Shown here in pieces: positions 1-11,210 of a stretch of DNA of 64,000 nt; within the stretch, counting starts at the first letter, position 1; the number at the start of each line of letters is the position of its first letter. The notes beneath the pieces are model-generated. The model did not search any database, was not told where the DNA came from, and saw nothing but the letters and a program-made list of their open reading frames with translations. The DNA is taken from contig JACGWO010000005.1 of NCBI GenBank assembly GCA_034509735.1, positions 35,184,479-35,248,478 on the forward strand, given 5' to 3'. The stretch is from Sesamum alatum. Lineage: Eukaryota > Streptophyta > Magnoliopsida > Lamiales > Pedaliaceae. Both the position numbers and the translations under genes were made by a program.

Positions 1-488
1 AAGTATAATTAAAATTTCAATTTTTTGAATAAAAATGTTAGAGAAATTTTAATTTTAGATAAATAATAAATTAGTTTTAAATTCTAATTATTTTTATTTG
101 AGATAAGTTCAAACATCGTTTTATTATTTTTGAAATGGAATTACTATTTGTTCTCAAAATACTTTAACAAACTTTGACAACAAGCAATAACAATAAAATT
201 TCATTTTCTTAATTTTTTTATATATATCAAGATGATTTAAAATTATAATAAAAACTAATTCATTATTAAGAAAATTAAATTTATTTCTTATAGTTTGTGG
301 TTAGAGTTTATTGCAATATTTTTAGGCCAAATAATAATTCAATTAAAAAATAATAGAAAGATGATGAAAATTATCCCACCATTCGAAGAATCCACAATAT
401 CCCTTTTTTTGAAATGAAAAAATAAAACAAACATCACCCAAAACATCAAATTAATTTTAACATAATAAATTGAGCATTTTAAAAAACT
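1..488. other. AT-rich intergenic sequence
   Basis: Very AT-rich DNA with no coding pattern, RNA gene or clear repeat boundary. It lies downstream (minus-strand sense) of the GRF zinc-finger exon relic and may hold its decayed intron. Confidence 0.5.
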
Positions 489-491
489 TAC

Positions 492-647
492 ACCAGAATT
501 TGACCAAGCATGGTATCTTCTACCTGGATTAGTAGGAGTCTATGTTAACAGTGGAAGCTTAAATCCACAGTCGCAAAATAATGGAAGCTGATTTTATGAG
601 GAGTTTTGAGACTGAGAAGAAAAATTGTTGTTGTAGTTTGAACTCAT
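492..647 (-). pseudogene. GRF-type zinc-finger exon relic
   Basis: On the minus strand an ATG at 647 opens a Ser/Asn/Gln-rich leader followed by a GRF zinc-finger signature: LPLFCDCG, then TPTNPGRRY. The exon ends at a good splice donor (GGT|GTAAGT at 491). Two in-frame stops interrupt it, a TAA after the leader and a TAG between the Cys pair and the PGRR motif. The Cys normally found after PGRRF is Trp (HAW for GC). GRF fingers are small nucleic-acid-binding modules, common in short plant proteins and in transposon-linked genes. No second exon was found. The call rests on the CxCG...TxxNPGRR pattern alone; it is a dead first exon, not a working gene. Confidence 0.55.
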
Positions 648-1534
648 TTTTTCCTTCAAATCTCTCTCACCTAAAGTTTATACTTAAACAAAAATAGCGG
701 AAAATGAATTATTGAAGGTATATAATGAAGAAGGTAAGGAATTGGAGGGAAAGGGCGATTTTTTCCCTCCAATTCCAACTTCCGTCAAGTTTAACGTCCA
801 AAGTAACAGCATGGACTAAAATCGTTAAAAATGGCAAGTTTGAGGATTAAAATTATCGAGAGCGATAGTATGAGGACCAAAATTGAATAAGTGGTCAAGT
901 ATGTGGACCAAAATCGTAATTCTCCTTGATTTTGTGGCAATTTAACAAAATTATAGTTCCCTTAAACTGATTCATCACTTTTATCTCAATTTTTTTTCCT
1001 GAATTTTGGCAATTTATCTTGCTTGACATAATTCACTGGATTTGGTCAAATATAAAGAGACAATCAAATTTTACAAAACCTAGATTCTTAAACGTTTTTT
1101 TTACTATAATTCTTCGGTCTTTTTGAATTTTTAAGAGAAAATAAATTTTACAAAAGTTGTTTTTGAAACATCATTCTTAGAATAAATTACATTGACCCCT
1201 GAAGGTTATGTCTTATTACATAAATATTCTTTGCCCTTTGTAGAATTACAAATACACACCTTGGGGTTGTAATTCATGTAATGTACATTCCCTATTCATC
1301 GAATTGCAATTTAATTGGGTTATCTGTAGGTCACATGCAATTTTTCGGCCAAATTGTGAAAAAGGACTAAGAGTGCCAAAAGTTTTTAAAATTACATGAC
1401 TAAATTATTAAAATTTATTCGTGCAGTACCAAAAATACTATCCTCTAAGTTATAGTACTCAAATTGAATTTTTTTCTGTTGCAATGTATGTTGTTGAGAA
1501 TTGCAACGTACGGATACTTGCGACAGACGACACA
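648..1534. other. Intergenic DNA with repeat-end fragments
   Basis: No gene seen. Positions 780-930 hold one arm of an inverted-repeat element (repeated GGACCAAAAT-type motifs), and 1190-1330 a similar half-element. Neither has a recognisable partner arm, so both look truncated. Confidence 0.4.
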
Positions 1535-1890
1535 TTGCAAATTTTGGGGCAAAATGCTTTTTTGATCCCGTAAAATTAGGACATTATTTGTTTTGGTACC
1601 ACAACTTAAGTAGGTGGCTGTTTTACTCCCATAAAATACGTTTTTCAGTATCTTTTGGTCCCATAAAACACGTTGTCAGTTTTTTGGTCCAAAAAATGAC
1701 ATGATATTTTGGGACCAAAAATACTGAAATTGGGACCAAAAAAACTGAAAAATGTGACATTTTGGGACCAAAAAAATTGAAAAATGTGTTATATGGGACT
1801 AAAACAACCACCTACCTAAGTTGTGGTACCAAAACAAATAATGTCCTAGCCTTACGGGACGAAAAAAACATTTATCCCCAAATTTTGCAA
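1535..1890. mobile_element. Foldback/MITE-like element, ~355 bp
   Basis: The left arm (about 1535-1645) is the near-perfect reverse complement of the right arm (about 1785-1890). Both carry GGTACCACAACTTA, GGACATTATTTG and the TTGCAAATTTTGGGG end. The core between them is made of short GGGACCAAAA repeats. The whole would fold into a long hairpin, typical of a non-autonomous inverted-repeat DNA element. No clear target duplication was found. It lies about 210 bp upstream of the truncated NLR1, where the coiled-coil coding region would be expected. Confidence 0.7.
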
Positions 1891-2099
1891 CAAAAATTTT
1901 ACGAAAATCCATTGCATGTTTTTACATATGTAAGCATGCATGTTTCATGTTTTACATATGTAAGAATGCATGTTTCATATTCTTCATTTTTGTAAAAGTA
2001 AAGATCATGTACTTAACCTAGCTAGCTAGATGCCCTATTATAATTCTTTTATGACTAATCTTTCACACTAATCCTAATCTCATACTTGTTACTGCACAG

Positions 2100-4314
2100 G
2101 TTTCATTATCGGCAGAAAAGAAAATAGTAGGACTTGATGATGAGGCAGAAAAGATAATCAAGTATCTGAACGAAGATTCCAAAGAACTTGAAGTTATCTC
2201 CATCATTGGTATGCCTGGTCTGGGGAAGACAACTTTGGCAGTAAAGATTTATCGTGATTCAAACATCCAATACGAATTCCCGACCGTAATTTGGGTTTAC
2301 GTTTCTGAGGAGTACAACAAGAAGGATATCTTTCTCACCATTCTCAAAAAGTTCACCCAACAAGACATGTCTCGCAAGAGTGAAGAGGAGTTGGCTCAAC
2401 TAGTTAAAGAGTATCTGACGACAGGGAAGTTCTTGATAATCATGGATGATGTGTGGACGGTTGATGCTTGGGATCAAATTGAAGCCGCGCTGCCAAAGAG
2501 TAATAGATATGGCAAAATCTTGATAACCAGTCGCTACGAGAATGTGGCTTGGCGTGCGAATCGTGAAAGACTGCCCCACCGGTTGCGTTTCCTAAATCAG
2601 GACGAAAGTTGGGAGCTCCTCCAGTTAGAAGTATTTGGTAAGGAAGGTGTGTGCCCTCCAGAGTTGGAACTTACTGGAAAACTTATAGCGGAGCAATGTG
2701 ATGGCTTGCCGCTTGCAATCGTTGTTATAGGAGGAATTCTGGTTGATAAATTATCATCAATTGGTGATACAAAAGCGGAGTGGAAAAAAGTATCTGATAG
2801 CGTGCAAACGTATATTAGTAATGATGACAAGAACAGACGGATGGAGAACATTATATCTTTGAGTTACAATAAATTGCCTTATGAGTTGAGGGATTTTTCT
2901 GTATTTGGGGATGTTTCCTGAAGATTATGAGATTCCGGCCTGGAAATTGATTCGCTTGTGGATTGCAGAAGGCTTCATAAAAGAAAAGTCAGGAAAGAGC
3001 TTGGAAGTTATTGCTGAGGAAAATTTGAAGGAACTTGTAAACAGGAACTTGGTGATGGTTGATAAGATGAAGCCTGAAGGTGAAGTTAAAACATGCCATG
3101 TTCATGACATGATACGTGAATTCTGCAAACGCGAAGCTGCGTTCAAAAATCAGAATTTGTTCGAAGAGATAAGAATGTCCAAGGATGGAGTTTTTGAAAA
3201 TATTTCAGAAATGCAAAAGTTTCGCCGTCTTTGTGTCCATTCATATGTTGTAGACTTCTTCCTCAAAAGACCAAAGGGCCCAAAAGTCCGTTCTTTTTGG
3301 TGCTTCTCCAAGGCAGACATCAGCTTGGCGCTGGAACATATTCCATTTATCATGGATACCTTCAGTTTGCTCAGGGTTTTTGATGTGAACCCCATCAGGT
3401 TCAAGAAATTTCCCACTAAAATTACGCAACTAATTCATTTGAGGTACATCGCTCTGTCCGGTGACGATTTCAAGGTTCTTCCTGAGGGCGTCTCAAAGCT
3501 CTGGAATTTACAGACTATTGTAATCAACACAAATTCACGTACCTTTGAAATCAAAGCAGATATATTGAAAATGATGCAGCTGAGGCATTTGAAGACAAAG
3601 GCAGCCATTATTCTAACCAAGCAAGGGAAAGGCGAAGTTGGAGAAAAACTTCAAACACTCACTAGATTATCACCTCAGTGTTGCACCAAACAAGTGTTTG
3701 ACAGGGCTCCAAACCTAAAGACATTGGGAATTCGTGGGCAATTACTCGCTCTTTTGGATAACAAGAGCTTGGCAAACTTGCTTCATCTTAAAATGTTGAA
3801 GCTAGTGAATGATGCATTTCCTCGTGTAGCATCCGAAAACCCATTGCAAGGCCTTCCTCAGCCCGACAGGTTCCCACCGAATCTGAGGATCCTCACTCTG
3901 TCATCTACGTTTTTGGACTGGAAGCATATGTATGTATTGGGAATGCTTAATAACCTGGAGGTGCTAAAACTGAAAGAGAATGCATTCATGGGAAATACCT
4001 GGGAAGTTGTTGCTGGAGGCTTTAATTCCCTTGAATTTATGTACATTGCACGCACGGATCTCCAGCTTTGGACTCTCTCAGGACAAGGAGACCACTTTCC
4101 CAAACTGAGATGTCTTGTGCTTAAGAACTGCGAGAAACTCCACGAAGTTCCAACTAGGCTGGTGGAAAAACTTCAGACATTAGACATGGAACGTGTCACC
4201 AAACACGCAGTTCATTGCGCCCGGAAAATCGAGCAGGAAAAACAAATGAAGTATGGAGAACAAAGCACCAGAAGGGGTGGATTCAAGCTCATTATTGCTC
4301 CAGGAGATGAATGA
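2100..4314 (+). pseudogene. NLR1: CC-NB-ARC-LRR gene, 5'-truncated and frameshifted
   Basis: R1-type plant immune receptor lacking its N-terminus. The recognisable part starts after an acceptor-like CACAG at 2099 and reads into the pre-P-loop motif KKIVGLDDEA. NB-ARC motifs follow: P-loop GMPGLGKTT (2208-2234), kinase-2 FLIIMDDVW, GKILITSR, GLPLA and the MHD-like CHVHDM. LRRs run to the stop at 4314. About 2 nt are missing in the RNBS-D motif near 2894, where CFLYLGMFPE should read, so the first frame ends at 2921 and the rest continues in another frame from about 2905. No CC domain was found upstream; the foldback element lies there instead. The LRR part is otherwise open for 469 codons, so decay is recent or the frameshift is a sequence error. 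Its C-terminal tail belongs to the same subfamily as the orphan tail at 50.1 kb. Confidence 0.85.
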
Positions 4315-5327
4315 TCAAACTACTTATAATATACATCGATCTGGTAAGATTTATTTCATGTCTGATCTTGCTTGTTTTTTCCCTAAAAGCTATTCTGAAA
4401 TTAGAGTATACTAAGATTATGAGACAATTATAATCACTTTGCTGTCAGGTTGTATGACAAATAACTTCAAGATTATCTGGGCAGGTATACACATATGCAA
4501 TGCAAGTATCTGGGCAGCGAGTAATTTCCTGGTCCACCACCTCTTCTCGGACATATGTTGGCTTAATTGCCCGCGTGCATTTCAATTTGTTCTGAGTGCT
4601 GATCTTTAAAACTTCTCATTTTTCTATGTTTTGTGTTGTCTATGATGACTACTATTTTCTTTCTATTTCTACCTAGCTATTATGTTTTTAGTTGCTTTTG
4701 TTGTTATCAAACTTGCTGTATTTTGTTTTACTCAGAATGCTTGTTATCACACTGTGTATTTAAATCAACAATATGTTTTTTATCGGAAGTTTCAACTAAA
4801 TTCTTGATTTGCACGTTGTTGATATTGAAATTTGACTTAGATAATTTATTAATCTATATTCTATATTTATATCTAAATCCAAGGGTAGAGACAGGCTCTG
4901 TCGAGCCCTAGTGGTTGATAGGCTTGGCGTTAGCCTAGAGCTATTAGTCTATCAAGGCCTAGTCCTAAATTTATCTTGTCCATTAAAAAATAATAATCAA
5001 AATTTACATTAACTTATTTAATAAATAATTTCTTCAATATCTCCACTTTTAGTCTTTCCACACTAATTAGAACTACACGGTTCTATTTAGCCAAGAAGAT
5101 TTGCTAGATCCTGTAATTTTATCAACACTAAGTTATAATTCTTCCCAAGATTCCTCTTGCTTTTATATATGTTTTATGTTATTGATTTTCAATTTATATT
5201 TTTTGATATTCAATCCATTACTTGTTTCTTTTGATAGGTTTGTAATCCCTTTTATTTATTAGATAGTTTTCTTTTTAGTTTTTTCAAATCATTTAGTTCT
5301 TTTAGAGGGAGTGTCCAAAAGAATGTG
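4315..5327. other. 3' flank of NLR1, no gene seen
   Basis: AT-rich sequence that probably includes the NLR1 3' UTR and downstream DNA. The short reading frames here have no recognisable domain and biased, T-rich composition. Confidence 0.5.
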
Positions 5328-5604
5328 CACTACAAGAAAAAAGTTTAATAGTAACGAAAAAAATTGTTGTTGAAATCAGTGTCGAGCTAATTAGCAAGTA
5401 GAATTATCATTGCTAATCTACACTACTTAATATATATTTTAAAACATTCGTTGTTAAATTTGTTAGCAAGTAAATTTTCGTTGCTAAATTCATTATTCAG
5501 TAAATTTCTTGTATTCAATAATGTATTAACAACGAGAATTTTACTTGTTAATTAGCTCGATGCTGATTTTTTTTTCATTGCTATTGAGTATTTTTCTTGG
5601 AGTG
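5328..5604. mobile_element. CACTA-derived MITE, copy 1 (277 bp)
   Basis: Starts CACTACAAGAAAA and ends with the inverted TTTTCTTGGAGTG. It is flanked on both sides by GTG (5325-5327 and 5605-5607), the 3-bp target duplication expected of CACTA elements. Subterminal inverted segments (GCTAATTAGCAAGTA / TACTTGTTAATTAGC) extend the hairpin. There is no coding capacity. A second copy lies inverted at 62152-62423. Confidence 0.85.
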
Positions 5605-5738
5605 GTGTGAATTGATCGAATTATTCAGATTTTTTAATTAGCTTTTCAATATTTTATTTGATAATTTTTTATTTAAATCTCCTAGGGCTAATAAATAAGC
5701 TTAAATATAAAAAATTTATCATGTTTTTTTTTTTTAAA

Positions 5739-5747
5739 TTTATGATT
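5739..5747. repeat. Left 9-bp target-site duplication
   Basis: TTTATGATT immediately left of the GGGAAAAA terminus. The identical 9-mer follows the right terminus at 13599-13607. Confidence 0.8.
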
Positions 5748-6190
5748 GGGAAAAAGAATATTTTCGTCCTCTAACTTTGCCCAAAATTCCTTTTAGTCCT
5801 TTAACTTTGACAGTATTAGATTTAGTCCTTTATCTTTCAATTTTGCGTAGATTTGGTCCTTTAGCTCAATTAAGACCATTTTTCCCTTTTGAGGCTAAGA
5901 CACAATTAGTCCTTCCTCATGCTCTCAAAGTGGCCCAACATGCTTCCGAAATGAAATTAAGCCTCTATAAATTCATACCTTGTTTGACCGCCTTGCTGCC
6001 GGGATTCCAAGTCCTCGGTTTTACAGACTTCCTCCAACCACACTACCGCAGCAGATGGTTCGTGGATCCTTGGCTCCTTCAGCAGTAATCAGCACAGCCC
6101 TATTTCGTTTCCTACCTTAGGGCGTAAAAGTATTCCAATAATGGAGACTTAATAATATTTTGGGTAGACCAATTGAATAGAAGCCTATAA

Positions 6191-6196
6191 TTTATT
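6191..6196 (-). terminator. Putative viral poly(A) signal AATAAA
   Basis: Minus-strand AATAAA about 210 nt downstream of the viral TATA box. In caulimovirids a poly(A) signal lies within the terminal repeat of the pregenomic RNA at about this spacing. Support is positional only. Confidence 0.4.
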
Positions 6197-6406
6197 GAAG
6201 AAATATTTGGAATATTACATAGACATTTTAGCCCCCTATCGGAGGAGAGAACTATTTAGCCTCTCATATGGGAGAGGACTTGACTGGTTGGGGATAACCC
6301 CATACACTAGATAACCTGATACTTAGAAAATTTTAAAGACACAATTTTATTTTTCTGAAGAGTTGGAGAAGTTTTTTCTGATCATCCCCATCTGCTTCCT
6401 AGCTCT

Positions 6407-6415
6407 CTATTTATA
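6407..6415 (-). promoter_or_regulatory. Viral promoter TATA box (TATAAATAG)
   Basis: A consensus TATAAATAG on the minus strand, about 215 nt after the end of the last viral ORF, is where the pregenomic RNA promoter of a caulimovirid is expected. Transcription would start roughly 30 nt further on and cross the R region with the AATAAA at 6196. Confidence 0.55.
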
Positions 6416-6629
6416 ATAGTCCGTGGACTTCAAACCCGGACTTCAATCTTGTTTTTTGGGTGTCGTCACTGCGTTCGTCACCAACTTTGTCTTTCCTCTT
6501 TCCAGCTGTAGTCATTATGCCTTGTCGGCCATGTGCTTGCCAGCTGGTGTCATTTGTCTTTCTGACTGTTGGCCCTTTTGTCTTCGTCTGCCGACAGTCT
6601 CCTTTTTGATTTTTTACATCTTGAGGGTT

Positions 6630-7943
6630 TTACCTCCCTTTGTAAAAATCCTTTCTTTTGCTCTTCTCTGGTCTTGGTTCGGGTTTATTTTGAGTTACCC
6701 GAATCTTTGTTCCGAACAGGGGCTTTTCCTGTTTTTCACAACAAGGGCATAAGTGGTTATGCCATTGTCCTACATGCATCATGTTGCATGCCTTCTTCCT
6801 TGTGTTCTCTGTTGCAGGCAACTTATTTTCCCATATAAGCATTCTTTTCTTTTCAAACAAGCTTTCTGCAAACTCAGTGCTTTTTCCTGTCATGGAGTTT
6901 AACAGGAAGGATCCATTTAATTTATTGGAAAATATTTTAAATGGATATTTGACTTTATCCATCTCTGTGAGACAGACCCAGTATCCCCATGCTCTTCTGG
7001 TGGATATGTCATCTTCACTAAGGGAAGACACCAGGGGAGCCTTTCCTGTGGCAGCCTTGACTCGGTTGAATGCTACCATGTCTGGTCTCTGCAATTTGAT
7101 GAAATGGAATGCTGGGTGAGACCCTTTTCCTGCGATTTCTGGAGCTATGGAAATGAACTTGAGCTCCAAAATATCTCCTCGTTTTAGGTGGGGATTGTTT
7201 TGCCATGCGTCATATACCGCCCCACTAATCCATTCCGGAAGCTTTGAGATTTCCGGAAAGCTTGGTGACGTAGTATGAACTGAAGCAAGGGCTCCAAAAT
7301 CATACCACTCTCGTACCTCTTCTGGTTTAGACCCTTCGATCATCCAGATTCTGTTATATTTTCCGGATGTGTCTACGATGGTCTTGCCTGGGCTTATACC
7401 TTTACGGGAAACAAGTTTTTCCCATGATTTCTGATAATCCTGCCAAGCGGAAGCAGAAGATAAAGCTTCGTTAGTATTAACCTTAGAGGTGCCCGTCATT
7501 GGCCTAAGGTTAATCTCTTCCTCTTTTACCCCAGAGGTGCTGGGTTGACTTGAATTATCAGGAGTTTGCACTTCCTGTAACTCAACTTTTGCCTGTTCAC
7601 CAGAGTCTTGCGATGGCCTTGTGCAAGCAGTACTTGAATCTGCCGCTACAGGTTTAGAGCCCTGTTCTCTAATTGCAGGTTTAGAGCCCTGCTCTCTTAA
7701 TTCTCGGGCTATCACCGAAGATGACGCCTTTCGAATTGGTTCCAGTAGGTCGTCCCATAACGAGCTTGCAGCTAGTTTGGTACTCCTGATGGCGCTCTGG
7801 ACGGTGTCCAGATCAGCTCGTTGGACTTGGCCAGCTATTTGGGTTTTAATTGTTAGCTGTCCAAATCTCTTATCAATCTCCTCAAGGTTCTCCCTGAGGT
7901 GCCTGAGCCTGATGATGACGGAGTCTGCTTCAGCTGCCTCCAT
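6630..7943 (-). CDS. EPRV last ORF, transactivator/inclusion-body position (437 codons)
   Basis: An uninterrupted 437-codon ORF following the polymerase and overlapping its end by 14 nt. It occupies the place of the translational transactivator/inclusion-body protein of caulimovirids, which lets ribosomes reinitiate on the polycistronic RNA. Residues 1-85 are predicted helical and charged. A Ser/Pro/Thr/Glu-rich linker with a duplicated REQGSKPA segment comes next, then a globular middle (from about residue 170), and the C-terminus is Lys/Arg-rich with a CPCC pair. The identity is by position; no diagnostic motif was recognised. It is the longest intact viral frame in this copy. Confidence 0.6.
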   Translation of the reverse strand: MEAAEADSVIIRLRHLRENLEEIDKRFGQLTIKTQIAGQVQRADLDTVQSAIRSTKLAASSLWDDLLEPIRKASSSVIARELREQGSKPAIREQGSKPVAADSSTACTRPSQDSGEQAKVELQEVQTPDNSSQPSTSGVKEEEINLRPMTGTSKVNTNEALSSASAWQDYQKSWEKLVSRKGISPGKTIVDTSGKYNRIWMIEGSKPEEVREWYDFGALASVHTTSPSFPEISKLPEWISGAVYDAWQNNPHLKRGDILELKFISIAPEIAGKGSHPAFHFIKLQRPDMVAFNRVKAATGKAPLVSSLSEDDISTRRAWGYWVCLTEMDKVKYPFKIFSNKLNGSFLLNSMTGKSTEFAESLFEKKRMLIWENKLPATENTRKKACNMMHVGQWHNHLCPCCEKQEKPLFGTKIRVTQNKPEPRPEKSKRKDFYKGR

Positions 7944-9972
7944 CTCTTGTTAAGAAATCTGCAAGAACATTTTCATGAGATTTGATAATGACAATATCAT
8001 AACAATAATATTGGCATTCTGCCTGCCACCTAATAATACGAGCTTTCTCAATCTTTGATTCAAGTTTATTTTTTAAGAAAGCCTTAACATTCGTATTATC
8101 AACTTTTAATGTAAATTCTTTGGCTAGTAAGAACAAAGGCCATTTTTTGAAAGCCTTCCAAACTGCAAAGAATTCTTTCTCGTTAATATGTCATAATTTG
8201 GCTTGTTGTTCGGTGAACAACCCTCCTGAGTATCTACATGGCTCTTCGCCAGTAGCCGTTTTTCTCATGAGCACTGCTGCCCATCTGTAATCGTTGGCGT
8301 CCGTGTAAACTACCAACTCATCTTCGTCTTGGGGAATTGCAAGCTTTGGCAGGCTATTGCAAATCTGTTTTAACTCCCGGACCCTTTGCGTATGTATTTC
8401 CTCCCATTTCCACTTTGAACTTTCTGTTTCTTTCAGAAGTGGACGGAAATCCTTTCTGTATTTTGCAAGGTCCTTGATAAAGATTCCTGCAAAATTGACA
8501 ACTCCTAAGAAGCTTTGGAGTTGTTTCTTATCTTTAAGAGTGTCAGGAAAATTGCGAATCTTCTCTACAATGTGTTCCTGCAACTCAATACCTGCCTCGT
8601 CAATAAGAATTCCTAAAATTCAATTTTATTGACAGCTATAATGGCTTTCTTTTCGGAGAGCACTAGTCCCTCCTTATGGCATGCATCGGAAAATATTTCA
8701 AGATGTCTAATATGATCCTGTATATTTTTAGATGCAATCAAGATATCGTCTATGTAAACAAACATAAACTCTAGATAGTCTTTGAAAAGATTATCCATCT
8801 TTCTTTGAAATATCTGGGGTGCATTGGCAAGTCCCATTGGAAGTACATTCCAGATATATTGTCCATGAGGTGTGGAAAATGCAGTATATTTCTTCGAGTC
8901 ATTTTCCATTTTAATCTGATAGAATCCAGATTTGCAATCAAACTTAGAAAACACTTTAGCACCTTTAATGCAATCAATTAAGTGTTCTCTACTTGGGATA
9001 TAATAACCATCAAATTGTAATATTCTATTGATGCCTTGATAGTTAATAACTAACCTGGGTTTTACCTCTTTTTATCTCACCATGATTTCTTACCAGAAAA
9101 CCAGGGCTACTATAGGCAGAGACTCCAGGCTCAATGAGTCTAAGATTGATATGCTCTTTGATGATCTCCTGCATATCTTTCTTATCCTCCATGTTCATTT
9201 GGATGGGCTTGTATCGGACATACTCGTACTTGCATTCCTCTTTGACCTTTAGAGTAGCCTCGATCTTGTTTTTATCCCACCATGCCAAAGGATTCTCACT
9301 GAAATTCCTTTGAATAAGTCTCTTGACATTCTCGAGAGAGAGTTTACTTTCTCCGTCCATGTCCATCGACCTGCATTCTTGTATAGCTTCCTTTAAGATC
9401 CTAAGATCTTCTTCCGAAGCATCATCAAAGCCCTGTTGCCTGAAAGACAAAAGAGCCTTACCAAATTTTCTTTTATCCTGCATTTTTGGATGGGTTAATT
9501 TGGCATCATCACCACGTTTGCTGCGAAAATTTATAGGCATTATCCTGTTAAATGCCTTTTCTCTTCGCAAAACCTGTATCTCGCTACCGCAGTTAGTAGT
9601 AAAAATCAACAGATTTTTGTGGTTATCCTGGACATATTTTGCAAAGGTTTGGATGAAATTATTACCTAACAAAATATCTGCTCCTGTATCATGAAAGTAA
9701 ATAGGAGGCGTTTTTACCTTGAACCAAGGTGTTCCAAATGCTCCTCCAATCATGATTTTTGCTTCTCGTATACCCTTATTGAGTACAAGAATTTTTTGTG
9801 AAAAATCCCTTCCTGCAATAATGGGTAAGGATTCCATAGCTTCGCTAGGGAATACACCAGGTTTTGCCGTGCAAATCCCTGATCCTGAGTCAATATAAGC
9901 TGCAAAATATTCTGACTTATATTGTTCATACAACATACCAACAGATATGTATATAGAAAAGGGGCTCGTCAT
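7930..9972 (-). pseudogene. EPRV polymerase: aspartic protease-RT-RNase H, broken
   Basis: Order of domains: aspartic protease with YIDSGSG (about 9885), RT finger (SAYSSPGFLV, about 9110), RT palm with FDCKSGFYQI, GLANAPQ and the catalytic YIDDIL (about 8740), thumb (LQSFLGVVN, about 8500) and RNase H with VYTDA (about 8310), ending LADFLTRDGG. Frames change near 9060 and near 8620, and an in-frame TGA lies at about 8190, so no full-length polymerase can be made. The first ATG overlaps the upstream ORF by 47 nt. This is the enzyme that copies the pregenomic RNA to DNA, and its break makes the copy replication-defective on its own. Confidence 0.85.
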
Positions 9973-10294
9973 TCAATTCTAATGGTATAACCATCCAAAC
10001 TGAATTCCATACCATTACCTTTCCTTCCCATAGTTTATGATCTTCAAGGAAATTTATTCCTAGAGTCATCATCCCATTTTCTCGTCCTGCAACACCTGTA
10101 ACAATAATCTCATGGCCTGCTATTTCTAGCATACCTTCATATTTTCCCACAACAGGTTGTTGTAGATGGTATAAGTCATCACAAGGAAAATAATTTTCTG
10201 TTCTAGTGATGTCAAATATAACTTGGATTTGTTTCCAGCCTTCAGGGCACCTAAGTTTTACGTTATCCACCCTAATAGCTCGAGGCTTTAACAA
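9926..10294 (-). CDS. EPRV segment after movement protein (C-terminal extension)
   Basis: A 122-codon frame between the movement protein and the polymerase, overlapping both by about 23 and 47 nt. It is most simply read as the C-terminal part of the movement-protein ORF displaced by a frameshift near 10280, but it could be a separate small ORF. It has Gly- and aliphatic-rich beta-like stretches and no known motif. Confidence 0.45.
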   Translation of the reverse strand: MLKPRAIRVDNVKLRCPEGWKQIQVIFDITRTENYFPCDDLYHLQQPVVGKYEGMLEIAGHEIIVTGVAGRENGMMTLGINFLEDHKLWEGKVMVWNSVWMVIPLELNDEPLFYIHICWYVV

Positions 10295-11210
10295 ACTCGG
10301 GTTCCTTTCCCTTATAGGCCATAATCCTATCTTCTGAAAAGGACATCCTGCTACTAAATTCAGTTTTAGAACTAAGGGTTCGATCTAAAACCGGGTGATC
10401 TTTTATCAAGATATCAACACCACCTATTCTAGGTATTCTAATAGGATCTGGTGTCATTACCTTAGCGAATTCCTTGAAAATTCTAGGAATTTCAATATAC
10501 TCTTTCCTAAGAAATAAATCAGAATGATGTGTGTTGGAAAGGGCGTAAGCTATTCTATATGTTATAGAATATGGTCTATTCCCATCTTTCATAAGATCCT
10601 TTCTTTTAAAATCCTGATGAAGGGTTAAGACTCTACTGAAATCTTGGTCTGCTAGGTTGTATGCTATCCTAGGATGAATATCAAACATCAATTTTCCTGC
10701 ATACAAATTTCCTATCATTGTCCCAAGACAACCATCTCTCAAGTTATTGATTCTTCTATCCATTATTGACAGATGTATTTCTGAATCAATTCCTTCCTTA
10801 AAAGTTGCTTTTATTACTACTTCAATAGCTCCTATATGGATCCATTTCATAGTAACCGCTACTTCCTCTCTAAGTTTACTTAATTCTTCAAGAATTTCTT
10901 CTTTAGGAATAAGCTGCATTTCCATAACATTACCAGTAAGTTCCATAGGAATTGCAAACTCACCTGAACTTACTTTGTAGATGATATGATGTTTCCGCTG
11001 GTTTAGTCCTATCTGGTTAAGGACTCTTCCGATTCCTCCAATCCTAAATCCGTCATATGGGCAGAGATTAGAGTCTTGTCTCATGATTCTTTCCATGGTT
11101 TTGTTTGATACCGTCAACTTTGAAAAGAATCCTGATAGGCTATCTGAGGTTTGGAGCCTATCTCCTTCGTTGTAATTACTCTGATTCGGTTGAAGATCCA
11201 TCCGAATCAC
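10272..11210 (-). CDS. EPRV movement protein, 30K superfamily
   Basis: 312 codons. The central region has the 30K-superfamily pattern: the hydrophobic beta-strand IHIGAIEVVIKATF (about residue 125), then SIMDRRI with the conserved Asp, GTMIGNLYAGKLMF, and a conserved SYTR-like stretch PYSITYRIAYAL. These proteins modify plasmodesmata so that virus can pass between cells. The start overlaps the end of the capsid frame by 35 nt. The frame is open but its C-terminal continuation is shifted, so integrity is doubtful. Confidence 0.7.
   Translation of the reverse strand: MIRMDLQPNQSNYNEGDRLQTSDSLSGFFSKLTVSNKTMERIMRQDSNLCPYDGFRIGGIGRVLNQIGLNQRKHHIIYKVSSGEFAIPMELTGNVMEMQLIPKEEILEELSKLREEVAVTMKWIHIGAIEVVIKATFKEGIDSEIHLSIMDRRINNLRDGCLGTMIGNLYAGKLMFDIHPRIAYNLADQDFSRVLTLHQDFKRKDLMKDGNRPYSITYRIAYALSNTHHSDLFLRKEYIEIPRIFKEFAKVMTPDPIRIPRIGGVDILIKDHPVLDRTLSSKTEFSSRMSFSEDRIMAYKGKEPEFVKASSY

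Noticed and set aside
4633..4911. 92-codon frame downstream of NLR1
   Set aside because: T-rich Cys/Phe/Leu composition typical of random AT-rich DNA.
5777..6088. 103-codon plus-strand frame
   Set aside because: Its first half is the TIR arm and its second half has no recognisable domain; no promoter or start context.
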